DNA of 64,000 bases. Source: Acidithiobacillus marinus. Its GTDB lineage: Bacteria; Pseudomonadota; Gammaproteobacteria; Acidithiobacillales; Acidithiobacillaceae. The position numbers were made by a program, and so were the translations under genes. This document shows, piece by piece, positions 57,413-64,000 of this stretch. Positions within the stretch are counted from its first letter, which is position 1, and every line of letters starts with the position of its first letter. Location of the stretch: contig NZ_MXAV01000056.1 in NCBI RefSeq assembly GCF_002847505.1, forward strand, positions 39,621-103,620, in the 5' to 3' direction. The notes beneath the pieces were generated by a model. It worked only from the letters and a program-made list of their open reading frames with translations, ran no database searches and had not been told where the DNA came from.

Positions 57413-57997
57413 TTATTCCGGCCTATAAGGAAAAATCCCTTGAATCAAAAAATTGAATCCCTGTAAGGCTTCCCTCGGTTCTCCCCAGGCAGCTCGAATG
57501 ATAGCGCCGTCCATGGCTATAACGATGGCACGCGCAACATTTTCCCTATCACTATTTTCCGGTAATAAATTCGCAATGACTTTGCCTAGCTCAGATTTAT
57601 GATGCCAGGTTTTTTGTGCAACGAAAGGCAGAGAATCACCCATTTCGCCGAGTGTATTGATAAAAGCGCATCCTCTAAACGCCGGGTCAGCAAACCATTC
57701 CTGCAAAGCCGGTGCGATAGATTGAACATTATTGCCGTACTTTTGCAGAGCATTCTGAAACCATGTCATCCAAAGGAGATGACGGTAATCCAGAAAAGCC
57801 AGAATCAGATCGTTTTTGCTCGGAAAATGTCGATAAAAAGTCACCTTGGTCACGCCTGCCTCGGCGATGATGCGGTCGATGCCGGTCGCACGGATGCCCT
57901 CACGATAAAACAATAAGTGCGCCGTGCTGAGAATGCGTACTCGGGCTGAGGGTTTCAGCGGGGATAAAAGTGAAGATTCGGCGGTGACATTCATCAT
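57413..57997 (-). CDS. TetR-family transcriptional regulator
   Basis: A 194-residue TetR-type repressor. The N-terminal helix-turn-helix is at about residues 20-65: ILSTAHLLFYREGIRATGIDRIIAEAGVTKVTFYRHFPSK. The C-terminal ligand domain is variable. It is divergent from the DUF1348 gene, and the 96-bp gap between them holds clear palindromic operators, so it probably represses both itself and that gene until a ligand binds. The ligand is unknown. Confidence 0.9.
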   Translation of the reverse strand: MMNVTAESSLLSPLKPSARVRILSTAHLLFYREGIRATGIDRIIAEAGVTKVTFYRHFPSKNDLILAFLDYRHLLWMTWFQNALQKYGNNVQSIAPALQEWFADPAFRGCAFINTLGEMGDSLPFVAQKTWHHKSELGKVIANLLPENSDRENVARAIVIAMDGAIIRAAWGEPREALQGFNFLIQGIFPYRPE

Positions 57998-58003
57998 ACT
58001 ATG

Positions 58004-58058
58004 GTAGACAGACCATTCTACATTGTCTAGAATGGCTGTTGTAGACAGGCCTGTCTAC
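58004..58058. promoter_or_regulatory. TetR-type operators
   Basis: A perfect 18-bp palindrome GTAGACAGGCCTGTCTAC lies at 58041-58058. A 15/18 copy, GTAGACAGACCATTCTAC, lies at 58004-58021. Between and overlapping them CCATTCTA/TAGAATGG form an 8-bp inverted repeat with a 7-nt spacer (58013-58035). This pattern, 37 bp apart in a divergent promoter region, fits binding by the adjacent TetR-type protein. Confidence 0.75.
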
Positions 58059-58093
58059 CTAGTTAACTCTGTGCTTACTGGAGGACATACACC

Positions 58094-58561
58094 ATGTCAG
58101 AAGTAGCTTTGGCCCCGCCTTTTACAGAAGAATCTGCGGTCAAAAAAGTACGCATGGCTGAAGATCTCTGGAATACCCGTGACCCGGATCAGGTCGTCAA
58201 TGCCTATACGTTAGATACGGTCTGGCGCAATCGAGCAGAATTCCCCGTAGGTCGTGAAGCTATCCACGCCTTTCTGGTACGTAAGTGGGCGAGAGAGTTG
58301 GATTATCGCTTGATTAAAGAACTCTGGGGATTCCGAAATAACCGCATGGCCGTGCGGTTCGCCTATGAGTGGCATGACGATGCTGACCATTGGTTTCGCA
58401 GCTATGGTAATGAACTGTGGGAGTTTAATAGTCAAGGATTGATGCAGCGGCGTTTTGCAAGTATCAATGACCTCCCTATTCAGGAACAACAGCGTCTTTA
58501 TCATTGGCCATTGGGGCGAAGACCTGATGATCACCCAGGGTTGAGCGATATGGGTTTATAG
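58094..58561 (+). CDS. DUF1348 (NTF2-like) protein
   Basis: A 155-residue DUF1348 family protein with an NTF2-like alpha+beta fold: [35 protein letters not shown], then [16 protein letters not shown] and [11 protein letters not shown]. No catalytic function is established for the family. It is controlled, in all likelihood, by the divergent TetR protein. Confidence 0.88.
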   Translation: MSEVALAPPFTEESAVKKVRMAEDLWNTRDPDQVVNAYTLDTVWRNRAEFPVGREAIHAFLVRKWARELDYRLIKELWGFRNNRMAVRFAYEWHDDADHWFRSYGNELWEFNSQGLMQRRFASINDLPIQEQQRLYHWPLGRRPDDHPGLSDMGL

Positions 58562-58576
58562 ATAATTAAAATTACT

Positions 58577-59044
58577 TCAGGAAACCGTGGCAACGCGCAC
58601 CAGCCATTTGCGAATAATGGATTCCTCTTCTTGCGAGAGCCCCTCGGCCAGTTTTTTCTCGATGACCTGCACCCGCTCCCGGCAGCGCGCCAATAGTGCC
58701 TTGCCGGTTTCGCTGATCTCAATCTGTTGAACCCGACCATGATAATGATGTGGGCGGCGCACGATGGCCTCCGCGCGCTCCAGGTTCTTGATAATGGTGC
58801 TGACGGTTTGGGGCGTGAGCAGTGTCAATCGGGCCAGGTCGGCATTGGAAATACCCGGATAGGCTTTCAGCATGGTCAGTATGGAAAATTGTGGCGGCGT
58901 GACATGCAGATCGACCAGTGCGCGTTCCATCTGGAGCCTGTAAGCGCCGGCGGCCTGGCGCAGCAGGTAGCCCAAGTAGCCTTTTTCTCCGCGTTTGCCC
59001 TCCCCCATTGGGGGAATAGCCGGATTCGGTTTGGCACCGTCCAT
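58577..59044 (-). CDS. MarR-family transcriptional regulator
   Basis: A 155-residue MarR-type winged-helix regulator. The DNA-binding part contains TPPQFSILTMLKAYPGISNADLARLTLLTPQTVSTIIKNLERAEAI, then the wing RRPHHYHGR. The start is put at 59044 (AAGGG about 10 bp upstream); an earlier in-frame ATG at 59089 would leave only 21 bp to the divergent gene. Two direct repeats at the start region are candidate binding sites. It likely controls the divergent AhpD-like gene, perhaps in response to oxidants. Confidence 0.86.
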   Translation of the reverse strand: MDGAKPNPAIPPMGEGKRGEKGYLGYLLRQAAGAYRLQMERALVDLHVTPPQFSILTMLKAYPGISNADLARLTLLTPQTVSTIIKNLERAEAIVRRPHHYHGRVQQIEISETGKALLARCRERVQVIEKKLAEGLSQEEESIIRKWLVRVATVS

Positions 59045-59077
59045 ATTGTAAGAACCCTTATATATTGTTAGAGTCCT
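59043..59077. repeat. Direct repeats in the MarR/AhpD-like promoter region
   Basis: ATATTGTAAGAACCCT (59043-59058) and ATATTGTTAGAGTCCT (59062-59077) match at 13 of 16 positions with a 19-bp period. They lie between two divergent genes and overlap the chosen MarR start, so they may be its operator. Confidence 0.5.
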
Positions 59078-59110
59078 GATATTATCCAATCACTCCATGA
59101 GGAACAAGTC

Positions 59111-59590
59111 ATGTCCATGCCGCATACCCGCATCGATTACTCCGCCTTCACCCAAATGGCACCCTCCGTATATGCCGGACTTGTGGCCATAGGGACTGCG
59201 GTCAAGGATGCCGGTCTCGACCCCAAACTCACCGAACTGGTGAAGGTGCGCGTATCGCAGATCAATGGCTGTGCATTTTGCATCCAGTATCACCTGAATA
59301 TCGCCCGCCAACTGGGTGTGGAAGCGCTCAAGCTGGATTTATTGGCTGGCTGGAAGGATGCCGGCGTGTTTTCTGCCCGGGAGCAGGCCGCTTTGGCGTG
59401 GGCGGAAAGCCTGACGGCGCTGGCGACCCAGGGAGCGTCGGATGCTCTCTATGAAGCACTGCAGGCCCAGTTTTCGGAAAAGGAAGTGCTGTATCTTACG
59501 GTATCCATTGGCCTGATCAACACCTGGAACCGGTTGGGCGTCGGTCTGCGATTTGCCCCACCTCCTGCCATCACGAGGAGTCAGCCATGA
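59111..59590 (+). CDS. Carboxymuconolactone decarboxylase/AhpD-like protein
   Basis: A 159-residue CMD-family protein with the AhpD-type CxxC motif in NGCAFCIQYHLN (about residues 53-64), the redox pair of alkylhydroperoxidase-like members, and the conserved helix around ALAWAESLTALA. It probably reduces peroxides or acts as a thiol partner; true decarboxylase activity is unlikely. It is divergent from a MarR regulator and overlaps the next GNAT gene by 4 bp. Confidence 0.88.
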   Translation: MSMPHTRIDYSAFTQMAPSVYAGLVAIGTAVKDAGLDPKLTELVKVRVSQINGCAFCIQYHLNIARQLGVEALKLDLLAGWKDAGVFSAREQAALAWAESLTALATQGASDALYEALQAQFSEKEVLYLTVSIGLINTWNRLGVGLRFAPPPAITRSQP

Positions 59591-60060
59591 TACCCCCCGA
59601 AAGAGAACAGCATTGCAGTGGGCAGGTTTCTACTGTGGCTTTACGCTATCTCGATCACGAAGATGATGTTCTGGCCTCCTATACGCTGATGCGGCAATTA
59701 CGACCACAGCTCGATTCTGCGCAGGCGTTTGTGCAGCGCTGGCAACATCAGCGCACCCAGGGTTACCGCCTGTTGGCTCTGTGGAAAGGCACCCAGCCGC
59801 TGGGGTTGGCCGGATTTCGCGTGCAAGACAATCTGGTGCATGGCCGATTTGTCTATGTGGATGATCTGGTGATTGATGCGTCCTGCCGCAGTCAGGGTTT
59901 TGGAAGGATGCTGATGGATGCATTAAAAGCAGAAGCCAAAGCTTTGGGCTGTTCCAAATTGTTATTGGATGCCGCCATGGGTAATGCACTTGGACACCGT
60001 TTCTATTACCGCCAAGGACTTCTGGCGACAGCTTTGCACTTCAGTATGATGCTGCCCTGA
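59587..60060 (+). CDS. GNAT-family N-acetyltransferase
   Basis: A 157-residue GNAT. The acetyl-CoA-binding motif is YVDDLVIDASCRSQGFGRMLMDALKAEA at about residues 96-123, followed by ALGHRFYYRQG. The substrate is unknown. The ATGA overlap with the AhpD-like gene suggests co-translation under the MarR-controlled promoter. Confidence 0.85.
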   Translation: MIPPEREQHCSGQVSTVALRYLDHEDDVLASYTLMRQLRPQLDSAQAFVQRWQHQRTQGYRLLALWKGTQPLGLAGFRVQDNLVHGRFVYVDDLVIDASCRSQGFGRMLMDALKAEAKALGCSKLLLDAAMGNALGHRFYYRQGLLATALHFSMMLP

Positions 60061-60213
60061 GCAAGGAGATTTCATAGACAGTTCATTTAGACCGGTACCT
60101 ACCCCACGGATAACATCTATCCTTAAACATCAGATCCTCTATTTGTGCTATAACCAATAAAAGCGCACAGCCTGCCACTAAAAACATTATTTCAAATAAA
60201 AGGGAGAATAATC

Positions 60214-61602
60214 ATGGAAATGCAATTTTATGGTGCTGCGGGAGGGGTTACCGGGTCCTGTCATTATCTGCGGGTAGGCGACAAACAATTACTCATAGAT
60301 TGTGGACTTTTTCAGGGTGGACATGATCTGGAAGAAGAAAATCGCCAAGAATTTGGATTTGCTGCCAAAGACATCGACTACCTGCTGTTGACCCATGCCC
60401 ATCTCGATCACTGCGGGCGGATTCCCTTGCTGGTCAAACGCGGTTTTCGGGGTGAGATTATTACCACCTCGGCCACCCGCGAGCTGGCGCGGCTGGTGAT
60501 GGTGGATTCGGCGGGGCTGGCGGAAGAAGAGGCGCGGCGCGCCAGTCGCAGGCACCAGCGCCACGGCGAAACGGAGTCCGCCCCGCTTTATGATATTGCC
60601 GATGTCCTCAACACCATGGAACGCTTTGGCCGCACGGCGGAATATGGTCAGAAACTGGAAGTCTGTCCGGGCGTCAGTGCGACCTTCGGCGATGCCGGAC
60701 ATATTCTCGGATCGGCCTGGATTCTGGTCGAAGCCAGCGAGGCCGGGAAACAGCAGCGTATTGTCTATTCCGGCGATTTGGGCAATCGGGGCAAGCCCAT
60801 CATCAACCCGCCGACTCCCGCCCCCGAGGCGGATGTCATCGTCATGGAAACCACCTATGGTGATCGTTTGCATAAGGCGATCGGGCCATCTGTAGAAGAG
60901 TTGCGCGATGCCATTCTCGACACCCTCAAACGCGGCGGCAACGCCATCATCCCCACCTTTGCTCTGGAGCGGGCCCAGGATTTGTTGTACTACCTGCGGG
61001 AGATGATGAGCGACAACCAGATTCCCGCCACGCTGCCCGTTTTTCTGGATTCGCCCATGGCCATTTCGGCGACGGAGATTTTTCGTCGGCATCCGGAATG
61101 CTTCAATCCTGATACCCGCGAAAACCTGCAGCATGGCACCGACCCTTTCGCCCTGCGCAACCTGCATTTTACCCGCGAAAGCAGCGAGTCCATGGGCATC
61201 AATCTGATCAAGGGGGGTGCCCTGATCATGGCGGGTTCGGGAATGGCCACCGGCGGGCGGGTCGTGCACCATCTCCGCCATAATATCTGGCGGGAAGACA
61301 GCAGTGTGATATTTGTGGGCTATGCGGCCCAGGGCACCCTGGCCCGGCGCATTATTGACGGCGCCAAAACAGTACGTATCTTCGGCGAAGAAATCCGGGT
61401 GGCTGCCCGTATTTATACCATCGGCGGGTTCTCGGCTCATGCCGATCATGACGAGCTTCTCGCCTGGTTCGGCCAACAGAAGCCAGCCCGGGCAATTCTT
61501 GTCCATGGTGAGGACAATGGTCGGGAGGGCATCGCCAAGGTGCTGCGGGCCAGAGGATTACAGGTGGATTGCCCGGTTATCGGCGATCACTATACGCTCT
61601 GA
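60214..61602 (+). CDS. MBL-fold beta-CASP exoribonuclease-like protein
   Basis: A 462-residue metallo-beta-lactamase fold nuclease of the beta-CASP group, which process RNA (or DNA). The metal motif THAHLDH gives H61, H63, D65 and H66. The beta-CASP region has ETTYGDR and FALERAQDLLYYL, and the later motif GGFSAHADHDEL supplies further ligands. Bacterial members resemble CPSF/YSH1-like nucleases but their RNA targets are unknown. The 153-bp gap before it has a GGGAG ribosome-binding site and nothing else recognised. Confidence 0.9.
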   Translation: MEMQFYGAAGGVTGSCHYLRVGDKQLLIDCGLFQGGHDLEEENRQEFGFAAKDIDYLLLTHAHLDHCGRIPLLVKRGFRGEIITTSATRELARLVMVDSAGLAEEEARRASRRHQRHGETESAPLYDIADVLNTMERFGRTAEYGQKLEVCPGVSATFGDAGHILGSAWILVEASEAGKQQRIVYSGDLGNRGKPIINPPTPAPEADVIVMETTYGDRLHKAIGPSVEELRDAILDTLKRGGNAIIPTFALERAQDLLYYLREMMSDNQIPATLPVFLDSPMAISATEIFRRHPECFNPDTRENLQHGTDPFALRNLHFTRESSESMGINLIKGGALIMAGSGMATGGRVVHHLRHNIWREDSSVIFVGYAAQGTLARRIIDGAKTVRIFGEEIRVAARIYTIGGFSAHADHDELLAWFGQQKPARAILVHGEDNGREGIAKVLRARGLQVDCPVIGDHYTL

Positions 61603-61663
61603 TGGTCAAGGCTGCACAAGCCCGCTACCGCCGGACCATGAAGGCATTTCTGAAAGGCATTTC

Positions 61664-62188
61664 TCAGAGGTCCACGCCTTCATGCGCCAATAGCCAGCGT
61701 TTGCGTTCCACCCCCCCGGCATAGCCGGTAAGCGTGCCGTTGGCGCCAATGACCCGATGGCAGGGAACGACAATGCCGATGGGGTTTCGGCTGTTGGCAT
61801 GACCCACGGCGCGTACCGCTGAGGGTCTGTTCATGCCCAGGGCTTGTTCCTTGTAGCTGCGGGTTTCCCCGGCGGGGATGCTGCGTAACCAGTCCCAGGC
61901 TGCCCGCTGAAAGGGAGTGCCCGCCGTCGTATCCACAATAATGGCAGACAGCGCCTGCAAGTCTCCCGCCCAGTAAGCCTCCAGGCTGTCGCGCATGGGT
62001 TTGGGGATGGCTCCGGGGGTCAGCTTGATCTGCTCGTTGCCGTACAGTTTTCGGAGATCGGCAAGCAGGCTGCCCCGACCCTCCTCCCAGTCCAGCGCCC
62101 GCAACACGCCCTGTTGATCGGTCACCAGCAGCATTTCTCCCAATGGTGAGGGAAGCTGATCAATGTGCCAGAGCCAAGGATGGGGCAT
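61664..62188 (-). CDS. ogt: Methylated-DNA-protein-cysteine methyltransferase
   Basis: A 174-residue O6-alkylguanine repair protein. The acceptor cysteine is C143 in IVVPCHRVIG, the DNA-reading helix is near SYKEQALGMNRPSAVRAVG, and the C-terminal YAGGVERKRWLLAHE is typical. It removes O6-methylguanine by irreversible self-alkylation. It has an N-terminal domain as in Ogt and Ada-C but no Ada N-terminal regulatory domain. It converges on the MBL gene. Confidence 0.93.
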   Translation of the reverse strand: MPHPWLWHIDQLPSPLGEMLLVTDQQGVLRALDWEEGRGSLLADLRKLYGNEQIKLTPGAIPKPMRDSLEAYWAGDLQALSAIIVDTTAGTPFQRAAWDWLRSIPAGETRSYKEQALGMNRPSAVRAVGHANSRNPIGIVVPCHRVIGANGTLTGYAGGVERKRWLLAHEGVDL

Positions 62189-62351
62189 GTTTGTGCTCCT
62201 GATTTGCTGGATGATTCACCATACTCAGGACATCGTCCAACGGCAAATACGGGAGGGATCCGCTGTCCGGCTAAGCGGTTGAACCCGTAGCTTGCCGCCC
62301 GAACCGTAGAGACCTAATATGACCATATCAAGAGGTCAGGAGGAGTTCGCC

Positions 62352-62696
62352 ATGCAGGTTAATGCCGCCGAGTTCAAGGCCAAGTGCCTAAAAATGCTGG
62401 ATGAAGTTGCTGCTACCCGCGAATCGCTGGTCATCACCAAGCGCGGCAAGCCGGTCGCGCGCGTCGTGCCCATCGAAGAGGAGGAAGCACACGGACTGTT
62501 CGGTTACATGAAAGGCACAGGGAAAATCGTAGGGGACATTGTCAATGTGCCGCACGAACCCTGGGCGGCGGAAACTGGGGAAGAAGACGATCTCTATGGC
62601 CCGGCTCTTACCAATCCCTTTGCAAAGCCCTGCGTATATTATCAATTTATAGATATATCAGGATATGATTTTCAGAATATGTTACCCGGAAAATGA
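62352..62696 (+). CDS. Phd/YefM-type antitoxin with an aberrant tail
   Basis: A 114-residue protein whose first 80 residues are a Phd/YefM antitoxin: MQVNAAEFKAKCLKMLDEVAATRESLVITKRGKPVARVVPI. The family normally ends soon after the PHEPWAAETGEEDDLYG segment, and a PIN-type toxin gene usually follows. Here the frame runs on for about 30 unrelated residues and ends 22 bp before an ISL3-type element, with no toxin gene. It looks like an orphan whose 3' end was disrupted. A strong AGGAGGAG precedes the start, and ATATG/CATAT repeats upstream may be an operator. Confidence 0.8.
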   Translation: MQVNAAEFKAKCLKMLDEVAATRESLVITKRGKPVARVVPIEEEEAHGLFGYMKGTGKIVGDIVNVPHEPWAAETGEEDDLYGPALTNPFAKPCVYYQFIDISGYDFQNMLPGK

Positions 62697-62718
62697 TCTC
62701 TGCCTTCAATAACTAGAT

Positions 62719-64000
62719 GGTTCCTCGTCATTTCAAGTGGGTAGCCTGAGATCCAGCTTGCCCAGGATCAGGTAGGCCATGTTGATAAAGTTCTTGTGCG
62801 TGCGGTAACCCCGAGCCTTGGCCTTGGCGGATTGAATGAGGCTGTTGAAACCTTCCAGAATTCCATTGGTGATCTGGCTCTCGAACCATCGGAGCACGCC
62901 ATCCCAGTGATTCATGATGGTGTAGGCGACCTTGACGATAGGCGGCAGATCGCTGGTTCTGGCGTTTTCCAACCAGGCTTTCAAGAGGGTAGCCCCCTGA
63001 TGGCGATTCTTGATCGTGAAGATGTCCTGAAAGGTCAGGCGGAACTGGTAGGCCTGCGCCGTCTTGAGGTTCTGGTCTTTGAGTAATGCCTGCAGCTTTT
63101 CTTTCTGCTTCACCTTGAGGTTGCAATCGTTCTTGAGCCAGAGCCAGCGGGTCTTTTTGAGATTTGGCTGAGTGAGGACTTCCCCCTTGCGCACGTCGTC
63201 CACGGCCTCGTTGACGAGCTTCATGAGGTGAAAACGATCGAAAGTGATCTCCGCATTGGGCAGGTGCTCGGCAGCCCCTTTCTGGAAGGCCGGCGAGAGG
63301 TCCATGCTCACATCGGTGATCGCTTCCGCGCTACCACCATGGGCCTGTAGATCTGCGGAGAATCTCTCAAAGGTCTTGGCATCCTTGCCGGGAGTAGCGA
63401 ACAAGAGTCGCCGGGCATCCAGATCCACGAAGAGCGTGATGTAGTCGTGGCCGCGCCGACTGCTGGTTTCATCGACGCCGACGGCATGGACATGGGCCAT
63501 ATCCACTCTGGTACGGGCTTCTGGCACATAGTGGTCAATCACCCGCCACAGGAGCGTGTCGGTCTCGCCGACTAGGCGGGCTACGGTCAATACCGGCATC
63601 TCCCGCACCAGGGTCATGATCAGCGCTTCGAAGAGCAGGGTGAAATGCGAGCCTTCCCGTGCCCAGGGAACAGATATCTGATGCACTCCATGCTCCTGGC
63701 ACTTCACACGAGGTACGCGGGCATGGAGATAGGCTTCATGCTGGAAGAAATCCATGTGCCGCCAAGTATGGTCACGGGTATCATGTACCGGACACTCCTC
63801 ACCACAGACGGAGCAAGCAAAGCGACTACCCTTGGGAAAGTTGATGTGCAGATCCAGGCGTTTCTCCTCCACCGTGAAAGTCACATGATCCACCAACCAC
63901 GGCGGAACCAATCCTAACGCGAGAGAAAACAGCTCTTCAGGGACCATCAGCTAACTCCAATTCAGGGCACGACCGCTCCACAGCATTCTACCCCCTACCC
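62719..64000 (-). mobile_element. ISL3-family insertion sequence (one end seen)
   Basis: The element contains a complete ISL3-type transposase. Its left end probably lies near 62719, where GGTTCCTCGTCATTTCAAGT begins next to the transposase stop codon; the terminal repeat cannot be confirmed because the matching inverted copy would lie past the right edge of the window. The 53 bp after the transposase start show no such copy. Target-site duplication is therefore untestable here. Confidence 0.75.
62733..63947 (-). CDS. ISL3-family transposase
   Basis: A 404-residue DDE transposase. An N-terminal zinc-binding part has C45-x2-C48 and C83. The catalytic triad is D159 in VGVDETS, D216 in SMDLSPAF and E365 in NGILEGFNS. 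The C-terminal KARGYRTHKNFINMAYL is the usual ISL3 ending. It appears intact with no frameshift, so the element may be active. Close relatives are known from Acidithiobacillus (ISAfe1 belongs to this family), which supports the host guess weakly. Confidence 0.93.
   Translation of the reverse strand: MVPEELFSLALGLVPPWLVDHVTFTVEEKRLDLHINFPKGSRFACSVCGEECPVHDTRDHTWRHMDFFQHEAYLHARVPRVKCQEHGVHQISVPWAREGSHFTLLFEALIMTLVREMPVLTVARLVGETDTLLWRVIDHYVPEARTRVDMAHVHAVGVDETSSRRGHDYITLFVDLDARRLLFATPGKDAKTFERFSADLQAHGGSAEAITDVSMDLSPAFQKGAAEHLPNAEITFDRFHLMKLVNEAVDDVRKGEVLTQPNLKKTRWLWLKNDCNLKVKQKEKLQALLKDQNLKTAQAYQFRLTFQDIFTIKNRHQGATLLKAWLENARTSDLPPIVKVAYTIMNHWDGVLRWFESQITNGILEGFNSLIQSAKAKARGYRTHKNFINMAYLILGKLDLRLPT

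Noticed and set aside
60289..61506. A 405-codon open frame antisense to the MBL-fold nuclease gene.
   Set aside because: No domain recognised; the plus-strand frame has all family motifs.

Overview
The window reads as a chromosomal, origin-proximal segment of a proteobacterium, most likely an Acidithiobacillus-like chemolithoautotroph. That is an inference from the gene set, not from a database match. It rests on the def-fmt-rsmB-DUF4390-ntrYX block, a Tat-exported beta-carbonic anhydrase, a glycolate oxidase cluster of the kind an autotroph needs, four CorA-like cation transporters and an ISL3-type insertion sequence. Origin proximity is supported by mnmG-rsmG-parA-parB-atpIBEFHAGDC-glmU-glmS and by three parS-like sites. 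No tRNA, rRNA, CRISPR array or prophage was recognised.

Layout. 0.1-8.7 kb runs leftward: LysM protein, dprA, smg, topA, fdxA, minC-minD-minE, carbonic anhydrase and a DUF805 membrane protein, with a perfect parS at the minC start codon. 8.8-15.8 kb runs rightward: def, fmt, rsmB, a DUF4390 protein and the NtrY/NtrX two-component pair, nearly all overlapping. 15.9-23.3 kb encodes a phosphoketolase/transketolase-like enzyme, a DUF1537 four-carbon-acid sugar kinase and glcD-glcE-glcF, probably one carbon-salvage operon.

23.4-32.6 kb is a defence island. After a decayed DUF1016 nuclease remnant come five genes with 4-8 bp overlaps: SIR2-family protein, HerA-type ATPase, type III-like DNA methyltransferase (Mod), DUF1016/YhcG nuclease and type III-like restriction helicase-nuclease (Res). 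It combines an NAD-hydrolase/HerA pair with a restriction-modification core in one translationally coupled operon, and it is the best candidate for an unusual system here. 32.6-36.3 kb holds four consecutive CorA-like genes in which only one keeps the canonical GMN signature.

36.5-52.1 kb is core: moaB-like, a methyltransferase, mnmG, rsmG, parAB, the complete F1Fo ATP synthase operon, glmU and glmS. 52.1-62.7 kb is accessory and visibly eroded: IS-like remnants, dinB, an FMN riboswitch 5' piece fused to a ribB 3' piece, a frameshifted DJ-1/PfpI gene running into a chorismate mutase fragment, a TacA/TacT toxin-antitoxin pair followed by a small SDR gene fragment, then regulators with clear operators (TetR/DUF1348, MarR/AhpD-like), GNATs, a beta-CASP nuclease, ogt and an orphan antitoxin. 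The window ends inside an ISL3-family element.
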